The notes beneath the pieces are model-generated. The model made no database searches and had not been told where the DNA came from. It saw only the letters and a program-made list of their open reading frames with translations. Shown here piece after piece: positions 1 to 8,129 of a DNA stretch of 10,077 bases (its first letter is position 1; each line of letters begins with the position of its first letter). The stretch lies in assembly GCA_035444405.1 (NCBI GenBank), contig DAOMOP010000153.1, forward strand, positions 1 to 10,077. The letters run 5' to 3'. A program made the position numbers and the translations under genes. The DNA is from DAOMOP01 sp035444405 (lineage in GTDB: Bacteria > Pseudomonadota > Gammaproteobacteria > Burkholderiales > Rhodocyclaceae).

Positions 1-25
1 GGTGGTAGAACAGCGCCTCGGTCAT
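1..25 (-). CDS. 5' end of the next operon gene (partial, unidentified)
   Basis: An ATG at 25-23 on the minus strand opens a frame reading MTEALFYH before the window ends. A GGGAG ribosome-binding sequence lies 5 nt upstream, and the ATG follows the stop of the TonB receptor by only 13 nt, so it is almost certainly the next gene of the same operon. Eight residues do not identify a family. In hmu-type loci the genes after the CobN-like gene and receptor commonly encode small membrane proteins, including an ExbB/TolQ-like one. That would fit here, but it is a guess from context only. Confidence 0.6.
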
Positions 26-38
26 CGCAGCTCCCGCG

Positions 39-2097
39 TCACCCCTCGAAGTGGTCGCTCACCAGCCTGTCGAGCAGCTGCACGCCGAAGCCGGTGCGCG
101 CCTCGGCCGGCGCGTGCTCCCACGCCAGCGTGGCGAGGTGGCGCGGCGTGTCGGCGGCAAGCCGGCGCACCCCAAGGCGGGTGTCGTCGACATGCGCGCG
201 CGGCAGCGTCAGCGTCGCGCGCAGCGTGCCGCCCGCGGGCATGGCGCCGCCGAGCAGCGCGGTGTCCGTGCGCGCCGAGAGCTCCACGCCCCAGTGGCGC
301 GCGGTGCCGACGTTTTCCGGGCGCTCGACCCAGCGGCTGCCCTCGAGGCGGCTGCGGCGCTCGACGAAGTGGCGCGTGCGCTGCAGATAGAGGTTGGCGC
401 CGAGCACGGCATGCTCACCGCCGAAGAAGCGCTCGGCGCCGAGCTCGAGGCGGACCAGACGCTCGGCGCGCAGCGCCGGGTTGCCGCCCTGGTCGGACTC
501 GAGCGGGGTATTCACGTCGGCGCTGCGCGTGACCAGCGCGGACAGTTCGTCGAGCTTCGGAAAGCGGATCGCGCCACCGGCCGATGCACGCAGCACCCAG
601 GCCTCGGCCGGCTCCCAGCGCAAGGCGAGCGACGGATCGAGCGCACCATCGCGGCGCGCACCGGCATCCGTGCGCTGGCGCATCGCCTCGGCGCGCAGCC
701 CGCCGGTCACGGTCGTGGTTTCACCGATCAGCCACTCGTCCTGAAACCACAGGCTGTGGCGGCGCTCGCGCGAGTCCTGGGTGCCGACGACGCGCGTGCC
801 ACCGTGATCGCCGTCCTGGCGCTCGCGCCGCTCGAGCGCGGCGGCTTCGACCCCCACCGACAGCAGATGCCCGCCCAGCGGCCAGTCCAGGCGCAGTGCA
901 CCGTTCACCTCGCCTTCATCGCGCGCGCTGCGCTCGTGCACCCGCATCGGCGCCGCGCCGCCCGCATCGCGACGGCGCGTCGTGCGAAGCTCGCGTGCAC
1001 CGTCCATCCACGCGAGCCGCAAGCCGAGCTTGGCCTCGCCCGCCAGCGGCGTCTCACCGTCGACGCGCAGGCGCGCGATGCGCACGCTGCCGCGCTCACG
1101 GTCGTCGCGCCGGCTGCGGCTCACCGCAGCACCGGACCCGGTGTCCGTGCCGGTCACACCCGTGCCGGTAACGTCCGCACCCGGACCACTGCCACCGGCG
1201 GCGCCCCCACCCGCAGCGCTCGCCACGCCCGCGCTCTGGCCATCCGAACCCACACCCTCGGCAGCCCCCAGCACGGCGGCCAGCTCACCCCGCTCGACAC
1301 GCTCGCGGCGCATGCTGCCGTTGTCGTAAAAGCTCGGCCACAGCGTGAGCCGGCGGCCGCCGTCGGCCCACGACAGGCGCGGCGACAGCACCGCCTCGTC
1401 GATCGCGTACGCACCGGACACCGACTCGCGCTGCCCGAACGCGCCGCTTGCATCGGCGGCGGTGCGCCACCGCCTCGCCGCGACCGGCATGCGGTGGCGG
1501 TTGAACGTGACCGGCAGCGTCCACGAGAAGCCACCCTGGGCGCCGCCGATACTCGCGGTGAGCTGGGTGTTGGGTTCGTCGCCGCGCACGCCGGCGACCG
1601 CACGCAGCGTCTTCGTGAACGTGCGCGGCGGCGCCTTGACGACGAGATTCACCACCACCGCGGCATCGCTGCCGTACTCGGCCGAGGCGCCGCGCAGGAT
1701 CTCGATGCGCTCGAGCTCGCCGGCCGGCAGCCGCCCGACGAGCGTCAGCGCGTGGCGCCCGCTCGCACTCGGNNNNNNNNNNCACCGCATCGCGCGCCAT
1801 GCCGCGCGCCCCCGCGGCGGCCGCACCACCCGCGCCGGAGCCGGCACGCTCCAGCCCGGGGAGCTTGCGCAGCACTTCGGCCACCGACAGGCCGCCGAGC
1901 GCGGCGATTTCCGCCTGATCGATGACGATCTTGGCGCCGCCTGCGTAGCGCTGCTCGGCCATCGCGTCGAACACCGCAGTGACGCCGATCTCCGGCAACA
2001 CCGGGGCCGCTTCGTCATCGCCATCCGCCGCCCAGGCGAGCTCGAGCGTGCAGGCGGCCAGCAGCGCCGCGGCCCCACGGGCCACGACTGCGCTCAC
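39..2097 (-). CDS. TonB-dependent outer-membrane receptor, interrupted by an assembly gap
   Basis: Outer-membrane active transporter powered by TonB/ExbB/ExbD. The GTG start at 2097 overlaps the TGA of the chelatase-like gene as GTGA, with GGGAAAGG about 10 nt upstream. A signal peptide occupies residues 1-23 (cleavage after AWA). A TonB-box-like segment LPEIGVTA is at about 34-41, followed by the plug (AEVLRKLPGLERAGSG, RGMARDAV) up to residue 105, where ten Ns begin. After the gap the frame resumes with PSASGRHALTLVGR and the classic ELERIEILRG, then a beta-barrel with FRAP-like (IRFPKLDEL) and NPNL-like (GNPALRAE) segments. Visible length is 682 residues, about 690 with the missing piece. 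The two sides of the gap are in different frames as printed, which a true gap divisible by 3 would repair. Odd features: a glycine-rich loop encoded around 1115-1275, and a C-terminus ending DHFEG where barrels normally end in an aromatic residue. The substrate is not evident; context suggests a tetrapyrrole or metal complex. Confidence 0.9.
1145..1172. repeat. Imperfect 15-bp tandem repeat in a receptor loop
   Basis: CCGTGCCGGT followed by CAC or AAC occurs at 1145-1157 and again at 1160-1172, a 15-bp period. On the coding (minus) strand it gives VTGTGVTGTDTG, inside a longer Gly/Ala/Ser/Thr-rich stretch of the second TonB receptor. The in-frame period means copy-number changes would keep the frame. 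Confidence 0.6.
1773..1782. other. Assembly gap (10 N)
   Basis: Ten undetermined bases inside the plug domain of the second TonB receptor. Coding phase before and after differs as printed; the frames agree only if the true number of missing bases is a multiple of 3. By comparison with the other receptor in this window (RGMDGKHT followed by LFLVNGLRV), the missing piece after RGMARDAV should encode about nine residues ending in a VDG/VNG-type motif, about 27 nt. So the N count is probably a placeholder and not a measured length. Confidence 0.95.
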
Positions 2098-5000
2098 GAC
2101 GGCGCCTTTCCCGCGGCGCCGGACAACGGCAAGCCACGCTGGCGCACCGTGCCGCCGACGAAGGCGATCAGCGTGAGCCCGGCGAGCAGCAGGTCCACCC
2201 ACCACGAGCGCGGCACCGCGGGCGGCGCTTCGACCTGCTCGAGCGTCTGGCCGGTCACCTGCTCGGCGCTCGGCTGCTCGGGCGCTTGGGCAGCCGCGTC
2301 CTCGGGCGGCGGTGGGGCACCGGCGAGGTCGAGCCCGAAGCCGGCGGCGAGCTCGCGCACGTACGGGTCGACGAGACTGCTGGCGGGCCGATAGTCGAGC
2401 CGCTCGACCGCGTCCGCGTAGAGCTCGACGAGGCGCTTGAGCGTCTGCGCGCTCGCGTCCCAGTAGCCCTTGCGCGCCGCCTCGAGCATGCGCTCGACGA
2501 CCTGCGCGAGCGCGGTCGGGTTGTGCGCCTCGAACCACTCGCGCACGCCGAGTCCCAGCGAGTCCTCGACATAGACGTCGAAGAAGCCCTGCCACTGATC
2601 GTCGCGCACGATCTCGGGCGCCACCGAGGTCCAGCCCCAGAAGTTGTTGACGGTGTCGACGACGTTGAGCGTGCCGGCGTAGCCCTCGGCCTGCATCGCG
2701 CTGAGCCACTGCGGATGGAAGTAGCGCGCGCGCAGCTCGCCGGCGAGAAAGCGCGCCGCCGACTCGACCTTGCCGCGCTCGGCATCGCGCAGGTTGCTGA
2801 TGTACAGCGACGGGCTCGCGCCGGTCAGGTGACGCACCGCCAGCCCGATGCCGCCCAGATACTGGAAGGGGTCGTCGGTGGTCAGCATGCCGTAGAGGTT
2901 GGATGAGCGCGCCAGCACCGCGGCCTCGACACCCTCGAGCTGCGCAGCGTAGAGGTTCACGCCATCGGCCTTGCGGCCCCAGCGCGACTCGGTCGGGCCA
3001 TACGCGTACTGCATGCGCGCGAGATAGAGCTCGGCGAGCCTGGCCTCGTCGTCCCAGGTGTCGGAGGCGAGCGTCGCATCGTCCAGGCCGGTGCCGTAGG
3101 CGCCGCTCTCGCTCGAGAAGATGCGCGTCAGCGCGTACTCGCGCGCGTCCTCCGGGCCGTAGCCCTGCGCGAGCAGGCGCGCCTCGAGCGAGAGCGTGTT
3201 CTCGCGTACCGCATTGTCGGGCTCGTCGAGCGCGGCCACCTTCTCGACCGCCTGCGCGATCAGGTGCATCACGTTCGGGAAGTGGTCGCGGTACAGACCC
3301 GTGGCGGAGACGACGACATCGACGCGCGGACGGCCGAGTTCTTCGCGCGGGATCACCTCGGTGTCGGAGATGCGGCCGAAGCGGTCCCACACCGGGCGCA
3401 CGCCGAGCGCGTGGAAGACCTGCGCCTCGAGCACGCCGAGGTGGCGCATCGCCTCGACCGACCACAGCGAGAACGCGACCTTGCGCATCTCGCTGCCGTG
3501 CTCGGCGCGGTGCGCGGCGAGCAGCTCGGCAAAGGCCGTGCCGCCGGCCGCCCAGGCCTGCTCGGTGGGCAGGCGTGACGGATCGAAGCCGTACAGGTTG
3601 CGCCCGGTCGGCAGGCTCTCGGGGTTGCGGATCGGGTCGCCGCCGTAGTGCGTCTCGATGTAGCGCGCATCGAGCGCGGCGAGCAGCCCCGCATATTCGC
3701 CGGCCGCCGACAGCGCGTCGAAATGCGCCCGCGCCTCGGCGAGCAGCTCATGGTGCGCCGCGTCGGCCAATTCGATCGGCCCGCCGTCGATCAGATGGCG
3801 GGCGAGCAGGCGGTAAGGCGGTGTCTGCGCGAGCGTCGTGTAGTCATCCACGAACAGCTCGTCCGGCTCGTCGAGCTCGAGCGCGTCGTAGAGACGGCTG
3901 CCGAGCATCCGCATCGTCGTCGTCAGGCGATGTTCGGGCTTGGGCGCCTGGCCGAAGGTGTGCAGGCCGAGCGGCTGCGCGCTCTGCGCGAGCGTGTGCA
4001 GCCAGTCGTGCAGCACGCGCTCGAAGGCGACGAAGTCGGCGCGTGCACGCTCGGCCGTCCAGCCGAGATCGTCGAGGAAGTTGCGCGCCGTCGCCTCGGC
4101 TATGATCGCCGCGATCGTGCGCTCCTTGACCGCGCCCTCGTCGAGCAGCGCGTATTCGTGCAGCAAGTCGTGCAGCGGCATCAGCGCCTCGTGCAGGCCG
4201 GCCGGCGCGAACGACGGCGTCTGGTGGCTGATGATGGTCGCGCGTCCGCGCCGCTTGGCCTGCGTCGCCTCGCCGATGTTGTCGACGATGTACGGGTAGA
4301 TCACCGGCACGTCGCCCAGCACGAGGTAGGGATCGTCGTAGATGGACAGCCCGCGCTCCTTGCCGGGCGTCCACTCCTGGCTGCCGTGGGTGCCGAAGTG
4401 GATCAGCGCGTCGGCGTCGAAGCGCTGCCGTGCGTACAGGTAGGCGGCCATGTAGAAGTGCGTCAGCGGCACGCGCGTGTCGTGATAGATGGCCTTCTCG
4501 GCCGGCTCGCCGGCACGCCCGCGCGGCGGCTGCGGCAGGATCACGAGGTTGCCGAGCGCAAGGCGCGGCACGACGAAGTGGCGCGCGTCGGGCGGGCCGG
4601 ACAGCATCGGGTCGTCGGCCGGGTCGCCCCAGTGGGTGATCACGCGCTCGCGCACCGCCGCCGGCAGCGCGTCGAACCACGCGAGGTAGTCGGCCAGCGG
4701 CAGGCGCGCGGCGAGATCGCGCTCGACCAGCGCGTCGAGCCGGTCGGCGCGGTAGAACGGCGCGAGCAGCGCGGTGGTGCGCTCGATCATCGCGTCCTCG
4801 GCGAGCGTGTCGACGCGATAACCGGCGGCGGCGAGCGCATCGGTGAGATGCGCGAGGCTCGCCGGCACGTTCATGAACGACGCGGCGAGATTCTTCTCGC
4901 CCGAAGGGTAGTTCCAGAACATCAGCGCGACGCGCTTGTCGGCGTTGTCCTTGCCGCGCAGGCGCGCGAGCTTGAGCGCCTTGGCGACGAGCGCATCGGC

Positions 5001-6107
5001 CTGCTCGGGGATCAGCACCACGCGCTCGTCCTCGACGGCGGCCACCACCAGCGGATCGGTGAGCCCGGCATATTCGGGCATCGCGAGATAGAACGGCACG
5101 CCGCTCATCGGCACGCCGACCTCGCTCGCGCGCCAGTCGTCGGCGTCACCGGTGCGCCAGGTCATCGCCTGCAGCACCGGCACGTCCAGGCGGGCGTAGT
5201 CGTCGCGGCGCGCGCCCTGGTACATGACCTGGAAGTTGATCAGCACGTCGACGGCCGCACGCCCATCGTCGAGGACGAGGTCGAGCGCGCCCGCACCGGC
5301 CGTGGTCGGATGATAAAAGGTCAGCGGCAGCGCGCCGGCAGCCTCGAGCCGCCGCATCAGCGCATCGATGTGCGCGGTGCCGAGGTTGCCGATGAAGGCC
5401 TGGTGGATCACGATGCCGACCACCGGCCGGCGCGCGGCGCCTTCGTCACCGAGCCAGGCGCGGTAGCTCGCCAGATCCGGCACGACCAGGTCGGGGTGGT
5501 CGGGGTGATAGAAGCCGGAGTCGGGAAACACGATGGGCGGCGCGATCGCGTCGGTCGATGCGCCAGCGAGCCGCGCCGCAACGAACGCGAACAGCGATGC
5601 GAAATTGCGCTCGCCGCCGTTGCGGTAGTAGTCGTACAGCGTCGCGACGTCGCCTTCGGCCAGCCCGCCGCCCGCCTGCGCGCCGCGCGCGGCCACCAGC
5701 AGCCACGGCAGCTGCTCGTCCTCGAGGCGCGCACGCACGACCTCGAGCATGCGCCGCGCATCCTCCTCGCGCGGCGCGTCCAGGATCGCCAGCCGCGCAC
5801 CGGCCAGCGCGGCGGCGAGCGTCGCGCCGTCGTCACGGTCGATGTTGGCGACCGCGAGCTCGAGGGACGATTCGGCGGCGGCCGCGCGCACGGCATCGAA
5901 CTTGCCCGCGAGCACGAAGTCGCTCGTGATCACCGCGACGCGCGGTTCGGCGCCCACAGGTGTGGCACTGCCCAGACGGGCGAAAAGGCCGGCGATCACG
6001 ACGACGCACAGCACGAGTATGCCGAGTGCCGCACTGCGGGCGCGCGCGGCCGGGCCTTCGCGATGGCCATCCCGCGCGCGGGACGGATTCAGGGTTTCAG
6101 AAGTCAC
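2094..6107 (-). CDS. Membrane-anchored CobN/BchH-family chelatase-like protein (HmuS-like; would be auto-annotated cobaltochelatase CobN)
   Basis: A 1337-residue protein of the CobN/magnesium-chelatase H family, which bind tetrapyrroles and insert or remove a metal. Family signatures: HFGTHGSQEWTPGK at 570-583, DVPVIYPYIVDNIGEATQAK at 599-618, LPTGRNLYGFDP at 832-843, and the C-terminal block VNNFWGWTSVAPEIVRDDQW at 1153-1172. A hydrophobic segment at about 27-44 follows an Arg-rich N-terminus (R10, R12, R16, R22, R24). A second segment at 1302-1320 follows a Pro/Gln/Glu-rich linker (about 1264-1298) and is followed by R1322 and R1324. The positive-inside rule places both tails in the cytoplasm and the body in the periplasm, unlike soluble CobN of B12 synthesis. 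The start is GTG; a TAG lies in frame 9 nt upstream, so no earlier start exists, and the ribosome site is weak (GGTAG). It begins 42 nt after one TonB receptor and overlaps the next by 4 nt. The setting matches HmuS of Bacteroidetes haem operons, a CobN-like protein linked to iron release from haem. Family is certain; HmuS-type function is inference. Confidence 0.92.
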   Translation of the reverse strand: MTSETLNPSRARDGHREGPAARARSAALGILVLCVVVIAGLFARLGSATPVGAEPRVAVITSDFVLAGKFDAVRAAAAESSLELAVANIDRDDGATLAAALAGARLAILDAPREEDARRMLEVVRARLEDEQLPWLLVAARGAQAGGGLAEGDVATLYDYYRNGGERNFASLFAFVAARLAGASTDAIAPPIVFPDSGFYHPDHPDLVVPDLASYRAWLGDEGAARRPVVGIVIHQAFIGNLGTAHIDALMRRLEAAGALPLTFYHPTTAGAGALDLVLDDGRAAVDVLINFQVMYQGARRDDYARLDVPVLQAMTWRTGDADDWRASEVGVPMSGVPFYLAMPEYAGLTDPLVVAAVEDERVVLIPEQADALVAKALKLARLRGKDNADKRVALMFWNYPSGEKNLAASFMNVPASLAHLTDALAAAGYRVDTLAEDAMIERTTALLAPFYRADRLDALVERDLAARLPLADYLAWFDALPAAVRERVITHWGDPADDPMLSGPPDARHFVVPRLALGNLVILPQPPRGRAGEPAEKAIYHDTRVPLTHFYMAAYLYARQRFDADALIHFGTHGSQEWTPGKERGLSIYDDPYLVLGDVPVIYPYIVDNIGEATQAKRRGRATIISHQTPSFAPAGLHEALMPLHDLLHEYALLDEGAVKERTIAAIIAEATARNFLDDLGWTAERARADFVAFERVLHDWLHTLAQSAQPLGLHTFGQAPKPEHRLTTTMRMLGSRLYDALELDEPDELFVDDYTTLAQTPPYRLLARHLIDGGPIELADAAHHELLAEARAHFDALSAAGEYAGLLAALDARYIETHYGGDPIRNPESLPTGRNLYGFDPSRLPTEQAWAAGGTAFAELLAAHRAEHGSEMRKVAFSLWSVEAMRHLGVLEAQVFHALGVRPVWDRFGRISDTEVIPREELGRPRVDVVVSATGLYRDHFPNVMHLIAQAVEKVAALDEPDNAVRENTLSLEARLLAQGYGPEDAREYALTRIFSSESGAYGTGLDDATLASDTWDDEARLAELYLARMQYAYGPTESRWGRKADGVNLYAAQLEGVEAAVLARSSNLYGMLTTDDPFQYLGGIGLAVRHLTGASPSLYISNLRDAERGKVESAARFLAGELRARYFHPQWLSAMQAEGYAGTLNVVDTVNNFWGWTSVAPEIVRDDQWQGFFDVYVEDSLGLGVREWFEAHNPTALAQVVERMLEAARKGYWDASAQTLKRLVELYADAVERLDYRPASSLVDPYVRELAAGFGLDLAGAPPPPEDAAAQAPEQPSAEQVTGQTLEQVEAPPAVPRSWWVDLLLAGLTLIAFVGGTVRQRGLPLSGAAGKAPS

Positions 6108-6149
6108 TGTCGCTACCAGTTTTGATCGAGAGGCCGCGCGACCGCGGTG

Positions 6150-8129
6150 TCAGAACGTCCCGTGCAAGGCCACGCGCACGGTGCGCGGGGCTTCGGCGAA
6201 ATTGAAACGGGACGACTTGTCGGCCAGGCGCAGATCGGTCAGGTTGTCGATGCCGGCGGTGACGCGGAAGCGCCGGTCGATGTCGTAGCCGACGGTGGCG
6301 TGCACGAGACTGTATGCGGGCACGCGCTCGTCGTTCAGGCGCTGGCGGCCGGTGTGCTCGACGCGCAAGCCGGCGTCCCAGCGCGGGTGGCGCCAGCCCA
6401 GGCGGGCATTGACGATGTAGTCGGGCCGCGCGTTGAGCGCCTTGCCGGTGGCGCGGTTTTCGGTGTCGAGCCACTGCGCGTTGCCGCCGACGTGGAAGCC
6501 GTGCGGCAGGCGCCACTCGATCGCGGTCTCGACGCCCCGGATGCGCGCGGCATGGACGTTGTCGTAGAGGTAGTGCGAGCGCGGCAGCGCCCCGGGCGCG
6601 AGCGGCGGGTCGATGCGGGTCAGTTTCGTCGTGATCAGGTCGCGCACGCGGGTGTGGAACGCGGTCGCCTCCCAGTCGAATGCGGCGCCGCCGTAGACCA
6701 CGCCGAACTCGAACGAGCGGCTCGTCTCGGGCTTGACGTCGGCATTGCCGTAGAACGAATGCGGCCCTTCGTGCCCCTCGTAGTTCGGCGAGATCTGCTT
6801 CAAGGTCGGCGCCCGGAAGCCCTCGCCGTAGCCACCGCGCAGGCTCCAGCGCTCGTCCATGTGCCACACCAGGTAGGCGCGCGGACTGGTCTCGCCGCCG
6901 AACAGGCTGTGGCGGTCGTGACGCACGCCGAGCGTGAGCAGCAGATCGTCCGCCAGCCCGATCTCGTCCTGCACATACAGCGCCTTGAAGGTCGCGCTGT
7001 CCTTGCCGCCGGCCAGTCCGGCGTTGTTCAGCGTCTCCTCGCGCACGTCGAAGCCGAGCGTGACGAACTGGCTCGCGCCGAGGCCGAAGCCGACGCGACC
7101 GTCGCTGCCGCGCTCGTCCATGCTCTGCGGGCGCGTCGGCGCGACACCCTGGCTGCGCTTGTTCGCCACCGCAAAGTCCGACTCCCAGGCGCGCAGCTGG
7201 GTCTGCGCGCCGGCCCAGTCGGCCCGCCAGGTCGCGATGCTCTGGCTGCGCTCGATGTCGTAGGTGTCGCGATGCAGGATCGGCACGCGCGAGCGGTTGA
7301 ACTGGTCGCGCCGCCGTTCTTCGTTGCTGATGCGGTGCTCGAGATCGATGGCATGCGCGGCCAGCGGCTGCCACGACAGCAGCGCATGGCCGGACTCGAG
7401 CGCGCGCCCCTCGAGCTCGGAGATGCGCCGGTCGTCCTTGCTCTCGACCGGCGAGCGATCGAGCTTGCTGCCCGACAGCGCGACGCGCAGCGTCTCGCCG
7501 AGGCCGCCCGCGACGCTGAAGCCGGCGCCGTAGCCGTCGCCGCCCCGCTCGCCCCAGCGCCCGCTCACGCGCGCGCTGCCGCGCCATTCGCGCGCCGGAC
7601 GCGCGGTGATCACGTTCACCACGCCGCCGAGCGCCTCGGAGCCGTACAGCACCGACATCGGGCCGCGGATCACCTCGATGCGATCGACGCCGTCGATCGG
7701 CGTCCAGTCGTACTGGAAGTCCGAATGCCCGACCCAGTCGTCGGTCGCGATGACGCGCAGGCCGTTTACGAGGAACAGCGTGTGCTTGCCGTCCATGCCG
7801 CGCAGCGACAGCGTCTTGCGCCCACCGACGCTCTGGCCGATAAGGCCGATGCCCGGGGTGTCGCGCACCGCCTCGAGCACGTTCTCGGCGCCGCGCGTCT
7901 CGATGGCCTCACGGTGCACGACCGAGGCCGCGGCCGGCACGTCGCGCAGGCTTTGTTCGCGCTGCGTGGCGGTGACGACGACCTCGCCGAGCCGCCCACC
8001 GGCTTCGGCCCCCACGGGCGGCGCCACCATCGCCAGCCCGGCTCCCAGCACGACCGCTCCCGCACGGTATCGGCGAGGGGCCGATCCGACGCGTCGCAGG
8101 CCACCCTGCGTACGTACCACTGCAAGCAT
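6150..8129 (-). CDS. TonB-dependent outer-membrane receptor (CirA/FepA type, possible haem receptor)
   Basis: A complete TonB-dependent transporter of 659 residues. Two consecutive ATGs (8132 and 8129) are possible. GGGAG sits only 2 nt before the first but 5 nt before the second, so the second is chosen. A signal peptide with a long Arg-rich n-region ends at about residue 40-44 (PPVGAEA). The TonB box is EVVVTAT (about 49-55). The plug (about 56-180) carries LSLRGMDGKHTLFLVNGLRV and DRIEVIRGPMSVLYGSEALG. The barrel ends in GTF, a normal terminal Phe signal for BAM. The FRAP box (FRAPTLKQISPNY, about residue 438) is followed by two His (453, 457) and then GNADVKPE, an NPNL-like box. Haem receptors such as HemR and HmuR use a His between these boxes, so haem binding is plausible, but catecholate receptors of this family also carry FRAP-like sequences. 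The chelatase-like gene follows after 42 nt, so they are probably co-transcribed. Confidence 0.93.
   Translation of the reverse strand: MLAVVRTQGGLRRVGSAPRRYRAGAVVLGAGLAMVAPPVGAEAGGRLGEVVVTATQREQSLRDVPAAASVVHREAIETRGAENVLEAVRDTPGIGLIGQSVGGRKTLSLRGMDGKHTLFLVNGLRVIATDDWVGHSDFQYDWTPIDGVDRIEVIRGPMSVLYGSEALGGVVNVITARPAREWRGSARVSGRWGERGGDGYGAGFSVAGGLGETLRVALSGSKLDRSPVESKDDRRISELEGRALESGHALLSWQPLAAHAIDLEHRISNEERRRDQFNRSRVPILHRDTYDIERSQSIATWRADWAGAQTQLRAWESDFAVANKRSQGVAPTRPQSMDERGSDGRVGFGLGASQFVTLGFDVREETLNNAGLAGGKDSATFKALYVQDEIGLADDLLLTLGVRHDRHSLFGGETSPRAYLVWHMDERWSLRGGYGEGFRAPTLKQISPNYEGHEGPHSFYGNADVKPETSRSFEFGVVYGGAAFDWEATAFHTRVRDLITTKLTRIDPPLAPGALPRSHYLYDNVHAARIRGVETAIEWRLPHGFHVGGNAQWLDTENRATGKALNARPDYIVNARLGWRHPRWDAGLRVEHTGRQRLNDERVPAYSLVHATVGYDIDRRFRVTAGIDNLTDLRLADKSSRFNFAEAPRTVRVALHGTF

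Noticed and set aside
39..2097. Second receptor as a frameshifted pseudogene
   Set aside because: The only break coincides with the run of Ns, and receptor-quality sequence continues on both sides, so the frameshift is best explained by the placeholder gap length.
1285..3465. Minus-strand frame apparently fusing part of the chelatase region to the second receptor
   Set aside because: The upstream part is an out-of-phase reading of the chelatase-like gene, and the part past the gap is out of phase with the receptor. Only the middle (2097-1783) is real, the receptor N-terminus.
3648..6125. Long plus-strand open frame opposite the chelatase-like gene (about 825 codons)
   Set aside because: An antisense frame of GC-rich coding DNA with few stops. 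The product is Arg/Gly-rich, has no family signature, and the opposite strand carries unmistakable CobN-family motifs throughout.
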